This document shows positions 55,419-64,000 of a stretch of 64,000 bases of DNA, piece after piece (position 1 is the first letter of the stretch; each line of letters starts with the position of its first letter). The notes beneath the pieces were generated by a model. That model saw only the letters and a list, made by a program, of their open reading frames with translations. It had not been told where the DNA came from and searched no databases. The position numbers and the translations under genes were made by a program. Origin of the DNA: DASQPA01 sp963757335 (lineage in GTDB: Bacteria; Acidobacteriota; Thermoanaerobaculia; Multivoradales; UBA5704); contig CAVWRJ010000025.1 in assembly GCA_963757335.1 (NCBI GenBank), positions 1,116,001 to 1,180,000 on the forward strand. Direction: 5' to 3'.

Positions 55419-56847
55419 TCAGCTTCCCGGCAGGAGGGGAGGAAAGGCGGTCCGGCCGGTGACCGGCTCGCCCCTGCCGTGCGGATCGATCCGGATACCC
55501 GCCCAGCGCAGGCGGTCGAAGTCCAGGGTGCGGGCCGCCTGCTCCAGGCAGATAAAGAGGTCAGGCTTCAAGATTCCTGAGAAGGCCTTGCGGCCGGCGA
55601 CCTCGACCGTCACCGGCCGCCGCCAGTCGACCATCCCCTCCCCCACCCAGACCGTCATCTCCCCCACGTGCCGTCGGTCGACCTTCAAGGTCTGGCCGGC
55701 GATCTCGCCGCGCAGGTGTCCCAGGAGCTCGCGCACAGCGCGGCCGAAAGCCTGGTCTTCATCCTCGCCCGGCCGCTTCGAGTAGGCGGGGAGGTCGCCT
55801 CCCCAGTGCCCGCCCTCCCAGGTGTCGGCCTCCAGCCAGTAACTGCTCCCCTGATGGAGGTGGCGGAAGTTGTGCTCGACCTGTTTCGGATAGTGCTCCC
55901 GCCGGCCGCCGAGCAGCTCGTAGAGAGCCTCTGGCGGCGGCATGGCTCCGCCGTGCCCCCGGCCGGGGATCTCGAGGTTTTTCCATAACGGCAGGCGCAT
56001 CCCCCGCGTCCACTGCACCAGCCGTTCGTTCGAGAGCGGCAATCCCGCCCAGGGAGTCCGGACCGCGGACCCCCAGCACCTCCAGGGCATCCTGGGCCCC
56101 CCAGACGTTCAGCACCGGTACATGAGCGAAATCGGGGAGCATGGTCCGCCAGAGGCTGTCCTCGGACGGTGGAATACAGAAGGCGGAGGAGATCGGCACC
56201 GCGCCGGCGAGCTGGTCGGCATGGAGGCAGGCGACCGCCCAGGCGGCATAGCCCCCAAGGGAGTAGCCGAGGGCATAGACGCGGTCGCCGTCGACGTGCA
56301 CGGCCTGGCGCACGGCCCGCAGGATCGCGAGATGGTCGACCGTGAAGGGGGGAGGGGCGTCGAGCCCGGTCTGGTGGTACTCGGTCGGGGCGGCGAGGAC
56401 GAACTGCTCGACCCGGGGCCCGAGGAGCTGCTTCTCCACATAGTCGAGGAAGAAGGGGCCGTTGCCGCCGCTCGGGTGGAGGGCGTAGATCAGCGGCCAG
56501 GGCCGCCCCGGGTCGTAGCCGCGCGGCAGGCGGAGGGTGACGCTCCGCACCTGCCCGTAGCCGACCGGCACCCGCAGCTCGACCAGACCCGGCTTCAGGG
56601 GCCGGTGGAGGGCGAGCCGGTGCAGCCACTCCCCCACCCGCTCGCGGCGGAAGAGGGGGTCGGCCTGGGCGCGCGTGGCGAGCTCGGCCCGCCGGCCGGG
56701 ATCCGCCGTGGCAAAGAAGGCCTGCATGTCGGCGACGATCGTCGCCTCGTTCGCGGCAGCGGGCCCCGGGGTCGCGAAAAGATTCGCGACGAGCAGAGCG
56801 AAGCTCAGGAGGGCGCCCGTGCGGCGCCAGCTGGAAGGTGTCATCAA
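55419..56847 (-). CDS. Secreted alpha/beta-hydrolase esterase, paralogue of 60371-61789 (one frameshift)
   Basis: About 475 residues. Signal peptide 10-32 (ends AAANEA). Conserved segments are shared with the esterase at 60371-61789: RLPRGYDPGRPWPLIYALHP, DAPPPFTVDHLAILRAVRQ, the nucleophile elbow GYSLGG, and in the second frame IPGRGHGGAMPPPEALYELL with the catalytic-His-type GHGG, and HNFRHLHQGSSYWLEADTWE. The frame breaks near 56050. The family is the poly(3-hydroxybutyrate) depolymerase/feruloyl esterase-like type. It lies at the 3' end of the NRPS-linked minus-strand set. Confidence 0.8.
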
Positions 56848-56901
56848 ATCTCCCGTGGTCTAGCGTGAACTCTAAACCACAGTCCGCGCCGGCACAAGTC
56901 T

Positions 56902-58071
56902 CTAGAGATGGCGGAGCACCAGGTCGATCACCCCAGGGGTCTCCCCCCAGTGGACTCCAACCCGGTAGGGCAGGTCGCGGCAGAGGGCCCAGAGCTCCTC
57001 GGGTTCGACGGCCGGGCACGCTGCCGGCCCTATGGACCCGGATGGTGGTGCCGGCGCGGCGCGCCGGCCGCGCAGGGCTTCCTGGAGATCCGCCACGGTG
57101 GCGAGCCCAGGGTCGCCCCCATGGAGCAGCGATTCGGCCTCGACCTCCGCCGCCAGACGGGCGTTGGGGATGCCGGAGACCCCCAGGCTCCGCGGCGCGG
57201 TCGTGACGAGGAGCCGGCGGAGGGTGGCGAGCGACAGCCCCGCCTGGCGCCAGTCGAGCCAGTGCTCGGGGGCTGCCGTCGGCCGAGGCCCAGCAGGCGC
57301 GGCGCCGGCGAGAATTAGGGTCACGTCGTAGCGGAAGCGGGTCAGCTCGTTTCTCGCCCGGCCGCGCTTCAACTGGACGTCGACGCCGGCGATCCCGGGG
57401 AGGGCGGAGAAGAAAGCGGGATCGAGCACCAGCTCCCGCTCCTGGCCGACCCGGGTGAGGAGCCGTTCGCGGATCTCGGTGAGCGAGGTGGCGGCATCCG
57501 CCTGCTGCAGGAGGACGGAGAGGTGGAAGGTCGAGAGGAGAGGCCGGCTGCGGAGGTCGCCCAGGAAGATGCGGGCTCCCGGCGCCGCCACGGCGCCGAT
57601 CCCGGCCAGGACCCGGCGCAGGTAGCCGGCATCGGGGAAGTACTGGACGACGGAGCTCAAGACCACGGTGTCGAACCGCCCCCGGGGCAGACCGCGGAGG
57701 TCGTCCGCCGCCTGCTGCCGGACGACGACGGGCAGGTCCCGGCCGGCGAACGTCCGCTCGACGTGGGCCACGGCCTCGGGGGAAAAATCGATCCCCCAAC
57801 AATCCTCGCAGGCCGCGGCGAGGCGCTCGAGGAGGAGCCCCATGCCGCAGCCGATCTCGAGCAGCCGGCGGGGCCGGAGGGCGAGGATACGTTCGACCGT
57901 CCGATCGATCCACTCGCGCATCTCCCGCTCGGCGATCGGCCGCCCCGTGTAGCTACTGACCCAGCCCGCCAGGTTGAGGGAGGGATCCCCTCCGGTCCCC
58001 GCCGAGCGGCCGTAGATGTCGCTCCACAGGGTCTGCCACTGTTCCACGGCAACCTCTCCGCTTCCTTCCAT
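56902..58071 (-). CDS. Stand-alone NRPS-type N-methyltransferase
   Basis: 389 residues. The start VEQWQTLWSDIYGRSAG followed by SLNLAGWVSSYTGRPIAERE is what usually opens the N-methyltransferase domain embedded in NRPS adenylation domains. Motif I is LLEIGCGMGLLL, motif II near LVLDPAFFSALPG. The ribose-binding acid lies in GIDFSPEA. It is not fused to an adenylation domain; it is a separate gene 13 bp downstream of the DUF5916 gene. It may methylate the peptide product in trans. Confidence 0.8.
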   Translation of the reverse strand: MEGSGEVAVEQWQTLWSDIYGRSAGTGGDPSLNLAGWVSSYTGRPIAEREMREWIDRTVERILALRPRRLLEIGCGMGLLLERLAAACEDCWGIDFSPEAVAHVERTFAGRDLPVVVRQQAADDLRGLPRGRFDTVVLSSVVQYFPDAGYLRRVLAGIGAVAAPGARIFLGDLRSRPLLSTFHLSVLLQQADAATSLTEIRERLLTRVGQERELVLDPAFFSALPGIAGVDVQLKRGRARNELTRFRYDVTLILAGAAPAGPRPTAAPEHWLDWRQAGLSLATLRRLLVTTAPRSLGVSGIPNARLAAEVEAESLLHGGDPGLATVADLQEALRGRRAAPAPPSGSIGPAACPAVEPEELWALCRDLPYRVGVHWGETPGVIDLVLRHL

Positions 58072-58084
58072 GAGATCGTTCCTC

Positions 58085-60352
58085 CTAATAGAGCAGGGCG
58101 TAGCCGAGCTTGACGAAAAACGTCCGGTCGGTCTGGGTGAGCCGGATGAGGTCGACGCCCAGCCGGGTGTCGCTGTAGCCGGCAAAGAGCACGGTCTGGG
58201 GATTCAATTTGTAGGAGAAGAGGAGCTGGGTGAAGAAATTCCGGTCCCGGCGATCGACGGCTGAGGCAAAGAGGGAGGGGTTCCTCCCGATGTTGGTGTA
58301 CTGGAAGATGGCGCGGACGAAGGTGCGGACATCGAACTGGTAGACGAGACGCGCCTGGGTGAGCTGGGCGTCGTAGAGCTGCCCGCCAGCGACCGAGAGC
58401 TTCTGATCAAGATAGGAAAGGTTCAGATTGAGGTGGGGGCCGAGCCGGAGTTCCGCCGCCGGTTGGAAAGCGACGATGCGCCCCTTCCGAGTGTTGTCGA
58501 CATCGATGTTGTCGCCCAACTGGGTGAAGATCTCGAAGGTGGTGCCGCCGGTCGGGTTGAAGAGGAAATCGACGGTCTCCTGATCGAGGTCGAAGAGGGT
58601 GCCGTTGTAGAAGGTGCGGCTGTGGATGAAGTGGGCCTCGAGCGACGACTGCCGAGCCCCCTGGTAGGTGCCGAAGATCTCGGCGGTCTGGTCGGTCAGC
58701 CGGCCGGTGTGGTCCTCGGTATGGAGAGCGTGGAAGCCGAGGCTCATCTGGGTGTAACCGCTCGCCGGCGCGCCATAGAAAAAACGCTCGATCTGGCTCT
58801 CGGCGGTCTTGACGTCGACCCGCGGGATGAAGCCGCTGTCGGCGCGGAACCGGGGATCCAGATCCAGGTAGCGGACGTAGCCCTTCCAGCTCTGGGCGAA
58901 GTGGTCGTACTGCGCCTGCCAGGCAGCGCCGCCGAAGGCGCCCAGCTCCTGCCGGTCGGCGATCGCGACCGCGGCCGGGTAGAGGGTGTTCGAGGCGAGG
59001 TACTGCATCCGCACGGTGTCTGAAGGGGTGAGACGGAAGAAGCCGTCGAGGCCGCCCACCCGGTTGTGGTAATCGTCCGAGTCGCGACCGGTGTAGAGCA
59101 CCCCGATCGCCGAGCGCTCGCCGACGTCTCGGCGGTAGCGGAAGACCTCGCTCGTCACCTTCTCGTCCAGAAAGGCGAAGCTCGACCCCTGGTTGGAGGG
59201 GAGGATGAGGTTGTTCTGGGCGTCGCGCGAGACGAAGAGGCCCAGGGAGTCCCGGTTCTCCTTGGCGGCGAGCTTCACCCCCCAGTCGGGGTCGGCCACG
59301 GTGCGGGTGAAGACCGCCTGGAGGGGGGTGAGGAAGAGGTCGGCCCCGTCGAGGAAGAACGGCCGCTTCTCCGGGTAGAAGAGGGCGAAGCGGGTGTTGA
59401 TGCCGAGCTGCGCCACGTCCGCCTCGACCTGCGAGAAGTCGGGGTTGATGGCGGCGCTCAAGGAGGCGTTGGGCGAGAAACCCCAGCGCGCCGTCAGCCC
59501 GGGAGCGGTCTTCGACTTGCCGCGTTCCAGATCGCCGCCGGGGAAGGCGTCCGGCCGTTGCGCATCGCTCCTCTGCGAGGTGAGAGTCGGGTCGAGCTCC
59601 AGATTGCGCCCGGGAGCGATCCCGACGAAGCCGGTGACCTTGTTCTCCTGGCAGAGGACGCAATCCTTGGCGCGGTCGGTGTAGCGCGACGACAGCCGGT
59701 AGCGGACGTCCCGCGGATAGCTGCGGAAAAGGTCGAAGCCCCAGGTCTGGGGTGCCGAGCTGCGCGGGAAGCGGAGCTGGCGGAAGGGGATCGAGATCTC
59801 GACGGTGTAGCCCTCCGGCGTGATGCGGCCGGCGGAGGCCCAGATGGCGTCCCACGAGAAGTCCTCGGCGGCGCTGACCTCGCTGAACACCGCGTCGACC
59901 TGCACCCCCAGAGGGTTGACCCGGAACTGGAAGGCGCGCTGCTCGTCGTCGAAGGTGTCGAGGTTGAACCCCACGTGGTCGTCCTGGATGAAGGTGCCGA
60001 TCGCGTCGCGGTCGATCAGGTGGGCGCGGATGGCCCGGGGGTCGGGGTCCTGGCAGCGGAAGGCGACATAGAGATTGTCGGCGTCGAAAGTGACGAGAGC
60101 CTCGGTCCGGACCGGCGGCGTGACGTTGTCGCCGGGGAACCACTCGTAGGGCAGATCGATCACCAGGGCCGACTTCCAGGCCGCCTCGTCGAGCACGCCG
60201 TCGATCTTGATGGCGGAGGTGGCACGGGTGACCTCGAGCCGCCGGAGCGGCGGGGCACCCGCGACCGGCAGGGCGGCGGCCGCAACCGAGACGGTGAGGA
60301 GCAGCAGGAAGCCCAGGAGGCCAGCCGGGCAGCGACGGAAATAGGGGCTCAT
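58085..60352 (-). CDS. DUF5916 outer-membrane-type protein with N-terminal CBM9-like domain
   Basis: 755 residues. Signal peptide 1-30. CBM9-like sugar-binding fold (about 40-200: TRATSAIKIDGVLDEAAWKS, GFNLDTFDDEQRAFQFRVNP) then a long C-terminal region (about 240-755) of alternating amphipathic strands (FYPEKRPFFLDGADLF, LGFHALHTEDHTGRL) consistent with the DUF5916 beta-barrel, ending in Tyr (LGYALLY), as outer-membrane proteins often do. Such proteins are common in Acidobacteriota and Bacteroidota. Their ligand is unknown. It is within the NRPS-linked operon and could act as a receptor. Confidence 0.82.
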   Translation of the reverse strand: MSPYFRRCPAGLLGFLLLLTVSVAAAALPVAGAPPLRRLEVTRATSAIKIDGVLDEAAWKSALVIDLPYEWFPGDNVTPPVRTEALVTFDADNLYVAFRCQDPDPRAIRAHLIDRDAIGTFIQDDHVGFNLDTFDDEQRAFQFRVNPLGVQVDAVFSEVSAAEDFSWDAIWASAGRITPEGYTVEISIPFRQLRFPRSSAPQTWGFDLFRSYPRDVRYRLSSRYTDRAKDCVLCQENKVTGFVGIAPGRNLELDPTLTSQRSDAQRPDAFPGGDLERGKSKTAPGLTARWGFSPNASLSAAINPDFSQVEADVAQLGINTRFALFYPEKRPFFLDGADLFLTPLQAVFTRTVADPDWGVKLAAKENRDSLGLFVSRDAQNNLILPSNQGSSFAFLDEKVTSEVFRYRRDVGERSAIGVLYTGRDSDDYHNRVGGLDGFFRLTPSDTVRMQYLASNTLYPAAVAIADRQELGAFGGAAWQAQYDHFAQSWKGYVRYLDLDPRFRADSGFIPRVDVKTAESQIERFFYGAPASGYTQMSLGFHALHTEDHTGRLTDQTAEIFGTYQGARQSSLEAHFIHSRTFYNGTLFDLDQETVDFLFNPTGGTTFEIFTQLGDNIDVDNTRKGRIVAFQPAAELRLGPHLNLNLSYLDQKLSVAGGQLYDAQLTQARLVYQFDVRTFVRAIFQYTNIGRNPSLFASAVDRRDRNFFTQLLFSYKLNPQTVLFAGYSDTRLGVDLIRLTQTDRTFFVKLGYALLY

Positions 60353-60370
60353 CGGCAGATCTCCTGGGGT

Positions 60371-61789
60371 TCAGCCTCGCCGGCGGACGGGGCGGAGGCG
60401 CGGCGACGGACTACGCTCGGTATTTCGCTCCGTACCGGCGGGCAGGAGGGGCGGGAAGGGAGTGCTGAGGGTGACCGGTTCGGCCTTCCCCCCGGCGTCA
60501 ACTCTCACCCCCGCCCAGCGCAGCCGGGAGAAGTCGAAGTGGCGGGCCGCCTGGGCAAGGCAGACGCCGAGGTCAGGCTGAAGCAAACCCTCGAACACCC
60601 GGCGCCCGTCGACCTCGACCGCCAGGGGGCGCTCCCAGTCGACCATCCCCTCCCCCAGCCAGACCGTGAGGTCGCCCACGTGCCGCCGCTCGACCCGGAT
60701 CGTCTGCCCGTCGACCTCTCCGCGCAGTCTCCCCAGGAGCGCCCCCACGGTCCGGCCGAGGGCCCGGGCGTCGTTCTCCCCCGGCTGTTTCTGGATTCGC
60801 GGGAGGCCGGCCCCCCAGTGCTCCCCCTCCCAAGTGTGGGCCTCCAGCCAGTAGCAGTGCCCCTGGTGGAGATGGCGGAAGGTGTGGTCGACCTGCTGAG
60901 GAAAATGGACGCGATGCTTCCCGAGTAGGTCGAGGAGGGGGCCCTCCGGCGGTTTGAGGCCGCCGTGCCCGCGGCCGGGAATGCCGCAGTCCACGATCGG
61001 CAGCTCCAGCCCCCGGGTCCAGGTGCGGAAACGCTGGTTGACCTCGGCCATGGTGCCGATGGAGCGCCCGCCGCCGAACGCCACGACGGGCAGGGCGTCG
61101 CGCGTCCCCCAGACGTGCACCACGGGCACCCGGGCGAGGTTGGGGAGGACCGTCTTCCACAGCCCGTCCTCCCCCGGCGGCACGGTGAAGACGGAGCCCA
61201 GGGCCACCGCCCCGGCGAGCTGGTCGGCATGGAGGAGCGCCACCGCCCAGGCGGCGTAGCCGCCGGTCGAATAGCCGAGAGCGAAGGTGCGGTCGGCGTC
61301 GACGTGCACCGTCCGCCGCACCGCTTCTAAAATGGCCAGGTGATCGACGGTGAAGGGGGCCGGGGCGTCGAGGCCGGTCTGCCGGTACCCGGTGGGGGCG
61401 GCGACGACGAAGTCCTCGATCCGCTTCCCCAGGAGCTCTTCGGCGTAGGCCAGAAAGGCCGGCCCGCTAGAACCGCCGGGATGGAGCAGATAGAGGAGCG
61501 GCCAGGCGCGCTCTGGGGTGTATCCCCGCGGCACCCGGAGCAGCACGGGCCGCATCTGGCCGTGGCCGACCGGCACCGCGAGATCCCGCCGGCTGGCCGA
61601 TATCGTCGGCCAGAGGTCGAGCCTGTCGAGCTGCTCGCCGATCCGGGCCCGCGCGTAGCCGGGGCTGGCCTCGATCCGCGCCGCGAGCTCGGCCCGGCGG
61701 TCGGCGGCCGTATCCGCGGTATGGAAGAACGCCTCCAGGTCGGCCTCGAGCTCCGGGAGCATCGTGGGGGTCGTGGGGGTCGTCGTCAT
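60371..61789 (-). CDS. Alpha/beta-hydrolase esterase of the NRPS locus
   Basis: 472 residues, with no clear signal peptide. GRVPRGYTPERAWPLLYLLHP-type region (LLYLLHPGGSSG with the oxyanion glycines), then DAPAPFTVDHLAILEAVRR, the nucleophile elbow GYSTGG (about 190-195), and the C-terminal catalytic His in IPGRGHGGLKPPEG. The last 150 residues, conserved also in the paralogue at 55419-56847, resemble no domain I know. Both overlap in operon position with the NRPS product pathway. Hydrolysis of the peptide product or a PHA/feruloyl ester are possible. It starts 2 bp after the MFS stop. Confidence 0.82.
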   Translation of the reverse strand: MTTTPTTPTMLPELEADLEAFFHTADTAADRRAELAARIEASPGYARARIGEQLDRLDLWPTISASRRDLAVPVGHGQMRPVLLRVPRGYTPERAWPLLYLLHPGGSSGPAFLAYAEELLGKRIEDFVVAAPTGYRQTGLDAPAPFTVDHLAILEAVRRTVHVDADRTFALGYSTGGYAAWAVALLHADQLAGAVALGSVFTVPPGEDGLWKTVLPNLARVPVVHVWGTRDALPVVAFGGGRSIGTMAEVNQRFRTWTRGLELPIVDCGIPGRGHGGLKPPEGPLLDLLGKHRVHFPQQVDHTFRHLHQGHCYWLEAHTWEGEHWGAGLPRIQKQPGENDARALGRTVGALLGRLRGEVDGQTIRVERRHVGDLTVWLGEGMVDWERPLAVEVDGRRVFEGLLQPDLGVCLAQAARHFDFSRLRWAGVRVDAGGKAEPVTLSTPFPPLLPAGTERNTERSPSPRLRPVRRRG

Positions 61790-61791
61790 TG

Positions 61792-63156
61792 TCAAGCCTC
61801 TGCTACGGCGCCTGCCGGCAGGCCCGAGAGGTCAGCCGCGGGGGGATCGGGTCGATCCGCGATGGCATCCGGCAGGTCGCGCTCGACATAGCGCACCTTC
61901 GGGTTGGCGAAGCCCCAGACGGCGATGAGCAAGGGGAAGACCGCCAGGACGACGAACATGAGCCCGATGCCGCGGTTCTCGCCGACCCCGATGAGGAGCC
62001 CGATGCTGCCGGCGAGGGTGCCACCGGGCACCAGGAGCGGATTGAAGACCCGGTCGGCCAGGGGGCCGGAGGAGAAGTCGCCGATCGGGGTCGTGAACTG
62101 GGCGATCATCCGGCGCACTGCGAAGACCCGCCCCTGGAGGTCGGCTGGCACCTTGGCCTGCCAGATCGCCTGGCTGCTGCCGTTCATGATCGGAATGCCG
62201 ACGAAGAACAGGAGAGTGCCGATGCAGGTGGTGAGAAGCGAGGGGCGGGCGCCGGTCAGCACGAAGCAGATGCTCATCGCCGCCGCCACTCCGAGGATGC
62301 CGTAGATCCGCGGCCGTGGCCCGCCGGTGGCGGTCATGATCAGACCGCCGATCAGCATGCCGATGCCGGTCATCGACATGACGAGCCCGACCTGGGCCGG
62401 CGAGGCGAAGCCGCGCACCATCGGCAGCAGGGCCACGCCGCAGATGCTGGCGAAGAAGTTGATCGCGGCGAAGAAGACGAGGAGGGCGAGGAGGCCCTGG
62501 CGGGCGCGGATGAAGTGCCAGCCGACCGCCGCCTCGTGCCAGAGCGAGCTCTTCCCGGTTTCCCCCTCCGCGCTCCGCGGCGGCCGGGGAATGGTGACCA
62601 GGAGGAGCGAGACGATGGCGAAAAAGAAGGTGACGAAATCGATCAGCAGCAGATTCCAGACGCCGGTGAAAGCCATCAGCAGGCCGGCGAGCGGTGGCGC
62701 CGCGATGGTCGTCGCCGCATTCCCCATCTCCAGCATGCCGTCGGCACGGCCGAGATCGTCCCCGGGGACGAGCGTCGTGATGGCGGCGACCAGGGCCGGC
62801 CACTGGAAGGTGTTGAAGATCGAGTTGCAGGCGACGACGATGTAGATGTGCCAGACGGCGAGCGCGCCGGCCCGCAGGAGAAGGAAGAGGGCGAGCGAGG
62901 AGAGCGCTGAGCCGACGTTACAGAGGATCAGCACCGTCCGCCGGTCGCTGCGGTCGACGATCGCGCCGGCGAAGGGGGCGACGAGCATCCCGGCGCTGGT
63001 CAAGACGATCGTCAAGGTGAACTGGGTCACCGAGTGACTCTTCTCCAGCACCCAGATCCCCATGGCGAAGCTGGTGAGCCCGGAGCCGAGGAGCGAGACG
63101 AGCTGCCCGAGCCAGATGGTGGTGAAGGACTTCATGCCCTGACTGCGTGAAGACAT
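61792..63156 (-). CDS. MFS efflux transporter (EntS/MFS_3 type)
   Basis: 454 residues with about 12 helices. The start FTTIWLGQLVSLLGSGLTSF, GAIVDRSDRRTVLILCNV (MFS motif A-like, D-R-x-x-R) and later SSQAIWQAKVPADLQGRVFA (characteristic of the MFS_3/enterobactin exporter subfamily) identify it. Its ATG is 13 bp after the NRPS stop. It is likely to export the peptide product. Confidence 0.88.
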   Translation of the reverse strand: MSSRSQGMKSFTTIWLGQLVSLLGSGLTSFAMGIWVLEKSHSVTQFTLTIVLTSAGMLVAPFAGAIVDRSDRRTVLILCNVGSALSSLALFLLLRAGALAVWHIYIVVACNSIFNTFQWPALVAAITTLVPGDDLGRADGMLEMGNAATTIAAPPLAGLLMAFTGVWNLLLIDFVTFFFAIVSLLLVTIPRPPRSAEGETGKSSLWHEAAVGWHFIRARQGLLALLVFFAAINFFASICGVALLPMVRGFASPAQVGLVMSMTGIGMLIGGLIMTATGGPRPRIYGILGVAAAMSICFVLTGARPSLLTTCIGTLLFFVGIPIMNGSSQAIWQAKVPADLQGRVFAVRRMIAQFTTPIGDFSSGPLADRVFNPLLVPGGTLAGSIGLLIGVGENRGIGLMFVVLAVFPLLIAVWGFANPKVRYVERDLPDAIADRPDPPAADLSGLPAGAVAEA

Positions 63157-63169
63157 GGAAAAGGCTCTC

Positions 63170-64000
63170 CTATCGAGCGTGCCGGGAATGGTTGGCGACG
63201 AACCAGCGCAGCACCTCTGCCGAGCGGTTCGCCAGGGCCTCGATGGTCTCGACCCGGTGGATGTTGGTGCTGCGTTCCCACTTGAGCAGCATGCGGTCCT
63301 TCTGGATGTAGACGCCGACCGCCAGCGGCCGGAGGCGCCGGGTGCGGCGGTCGAGCCCATAGCCGCCGAAGCCCTCCACCTTGGTCAGCGAGGCGAGCTC
63401 CTGCGAATGGTCGTCGCCGAAGTAGTTGAAGAAGATCCCCGGCTGCGGCATCGACCGCGCCCGGGAGAGGAAGTCCTCGTCGCGGGAGAGGTAGCGGAGG
63501 ATGCCGTACCCGATGCCCCCGTTGGGGATCTTCCGCAGCTGCTCGTTGACGTGCCGGACGGCGGTCCCCGGATCATCCGCAGTGTCTGCGGCATCGACGG
63601 CATCGACGGCATCCGGAAGAGTGAGAAACGCCGGGTAGATGGTGTTGAGCCAGCCCACCGTCCGGGTGAGGTCGACGTCGTCGTAGAGCGGCTCGCGGCC
63701 GTGCCCGAGGAGATCGATGAGGAGCTTCCTCGAGCCGGTCCAGGGGAGGAAGGCGAAGAGGATGGAGGTGAGGAGGATGGCGTCGATCTGGACCCCGTAG
63801 GCGTGCTGCACGTCCTTGAGGAGCGCCCGGGTCTCCGCCAGGTCGAGCTCGACCCGGACGGAGAGCGACGACGCCATGGTGTTCTCGCCGTCGGGGAAGT
63901 CGAGCGGCAGGGACGGTGCCGCCCGCCGGGCGTCCGAGAACCAGTACTCCTTCTCCGGTTTCATGTCCATCGAGTGCGCCCGCTCGGCCAGCCGGTCGGC
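63170..64000 (-). CDS. NRPS epimerisation domain, C-terminal part (5' end outside the window)
   Basis: 276 visible residues up to the window edge. The frame is open to 64000 and continues upstream of the internal ATG, so it is the end of a larger nonribosomal peptide synthetase. Motifs of condensation-like E domains are seen: LLIDLLGHGREPLYDDVDLT, RTVGWLNTIYPAFLTL, NGGIGYGILRYLS, GIFFNYFGDD (E5/E7-type). The E domain would convert the last loaded L-amino acid to D. After it come only a short tail and a stop: no thioesterase, so release may use a trans-acting esterase, of which two follow. A short ATCGACGGC-type repeat encodes an Asp/Ala insert. Confidence 0.88.
   Translation of the reverse strand, partial: ADRLAERAHSMDMKPEKEYWFSDARRAAPSLPLDFPDGENTMASSLSVRVELDLAETRALLKDVQHAYGVQIDAILLTSILFAFLPWTGSRKLLIDLLGHGREPLYDDVDLTRTVGWLNTIYPAFLTLPDAVDAVDAADTADDPGTAVRHVNEQLRKIPNGGIGYGILRYLSRDEDFLSRARSMPQPGIFFNYFGDDHSQELASLTKVEGFGGYGLDRRTRRLRPLAVGVYIQKDRMLLKWERSTNIHRVETIEALANRSAEVLRWFVANHSRHAR

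Overview
The window is GC-rich, densely packed bacterial chromosome, probably from an uncultured Acidobacteriota. The class Thermoanaerobaculia is my best guess. It rests on the secreted protein at 26502-29630 (ELWxSDGT repeats plus a C-terminal APCRIADTR-type domain), the FG-GAP/ASPIC protein, a DUF5916 protein and abundant GT-C enzymes. No rRNA or tRNA is present to confirm this.

Layout. 1-2208: two divergent envelope-glycan genes (a partial O-antigen ligase-like protein and an ArnT-like transferase). 2256-14653: a long minus-strand block with many 1-4 bp overlaps, holding ppa-cmk-rluB-scpB-scpA-trpS, an M50 protease, GT2, a membrane protein, GT4, recG, a cNMP/FHA protein and an LD-carboxypeptidase. 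14673-15078: RNase P RNA. 15138-20264: a J-domain/TPR protein, a secreted protein, two TPM-type envelope proteins, an SGNH hydrolase and arfB. 20427-31656: mostly secreted proteins (sorbosone dehydrogenase/FG-GAP, carboxypeptidase-regulatory-like, Cys-rich, ELWxSDGT, zinc metalloprotease). 31662-33727: a membrane protein and a GT-C transferase. 33724-36121: patatin, phasin and PhaR (polyhydroxyalkanoate-type carbon storage). 37279-40352: GNAT, a tandem pair of ArsA-like ATPases and a DUF433/DUF5615 toxin-antitoxin-like pair. 40530-43113: hemB, hemL and a 7Fe ferredoxin. 43251-47039: a HAIR-like (HspR) operator followed by dnaJ/cbpA-clpB. 47153-52685: a YXWGXW protein, aldo/keto reductase, queG, a methyltransferase and a di-heme oxidoreductase. 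52994-55114: a CRTAC1-like FG-GAP/ASPIC protein. 55419-64000: the end of a minus-strand nonribosomal-peptide locus (terminal epimerisation domain, MFS exporter, two related esterases, DUF5916 protein, stand-alone NRPS-type methyltransferase).

The most unusual DNA is non-coding. Two intergenic arrays (36270-36700 and 48836-49187) have an almost invariant 21-bp period but unrelated motifs. Each fills the space beginning at, or a few bases beyond, the stop codon of a minus-strand gene. A family of roughly 90-bp palindromic elements recurs four times, twice apparently inside coding frames.

Reading frames are interrupted about 18 times, including in genes that are normally essential or highly conserved (recG, hemB, hemL). 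Several breaks lie in homopolymers or short repeats. I interpret most of them as indel errors in the assembly rather than real pseudogenes, and the broken genes are annotated across the break.
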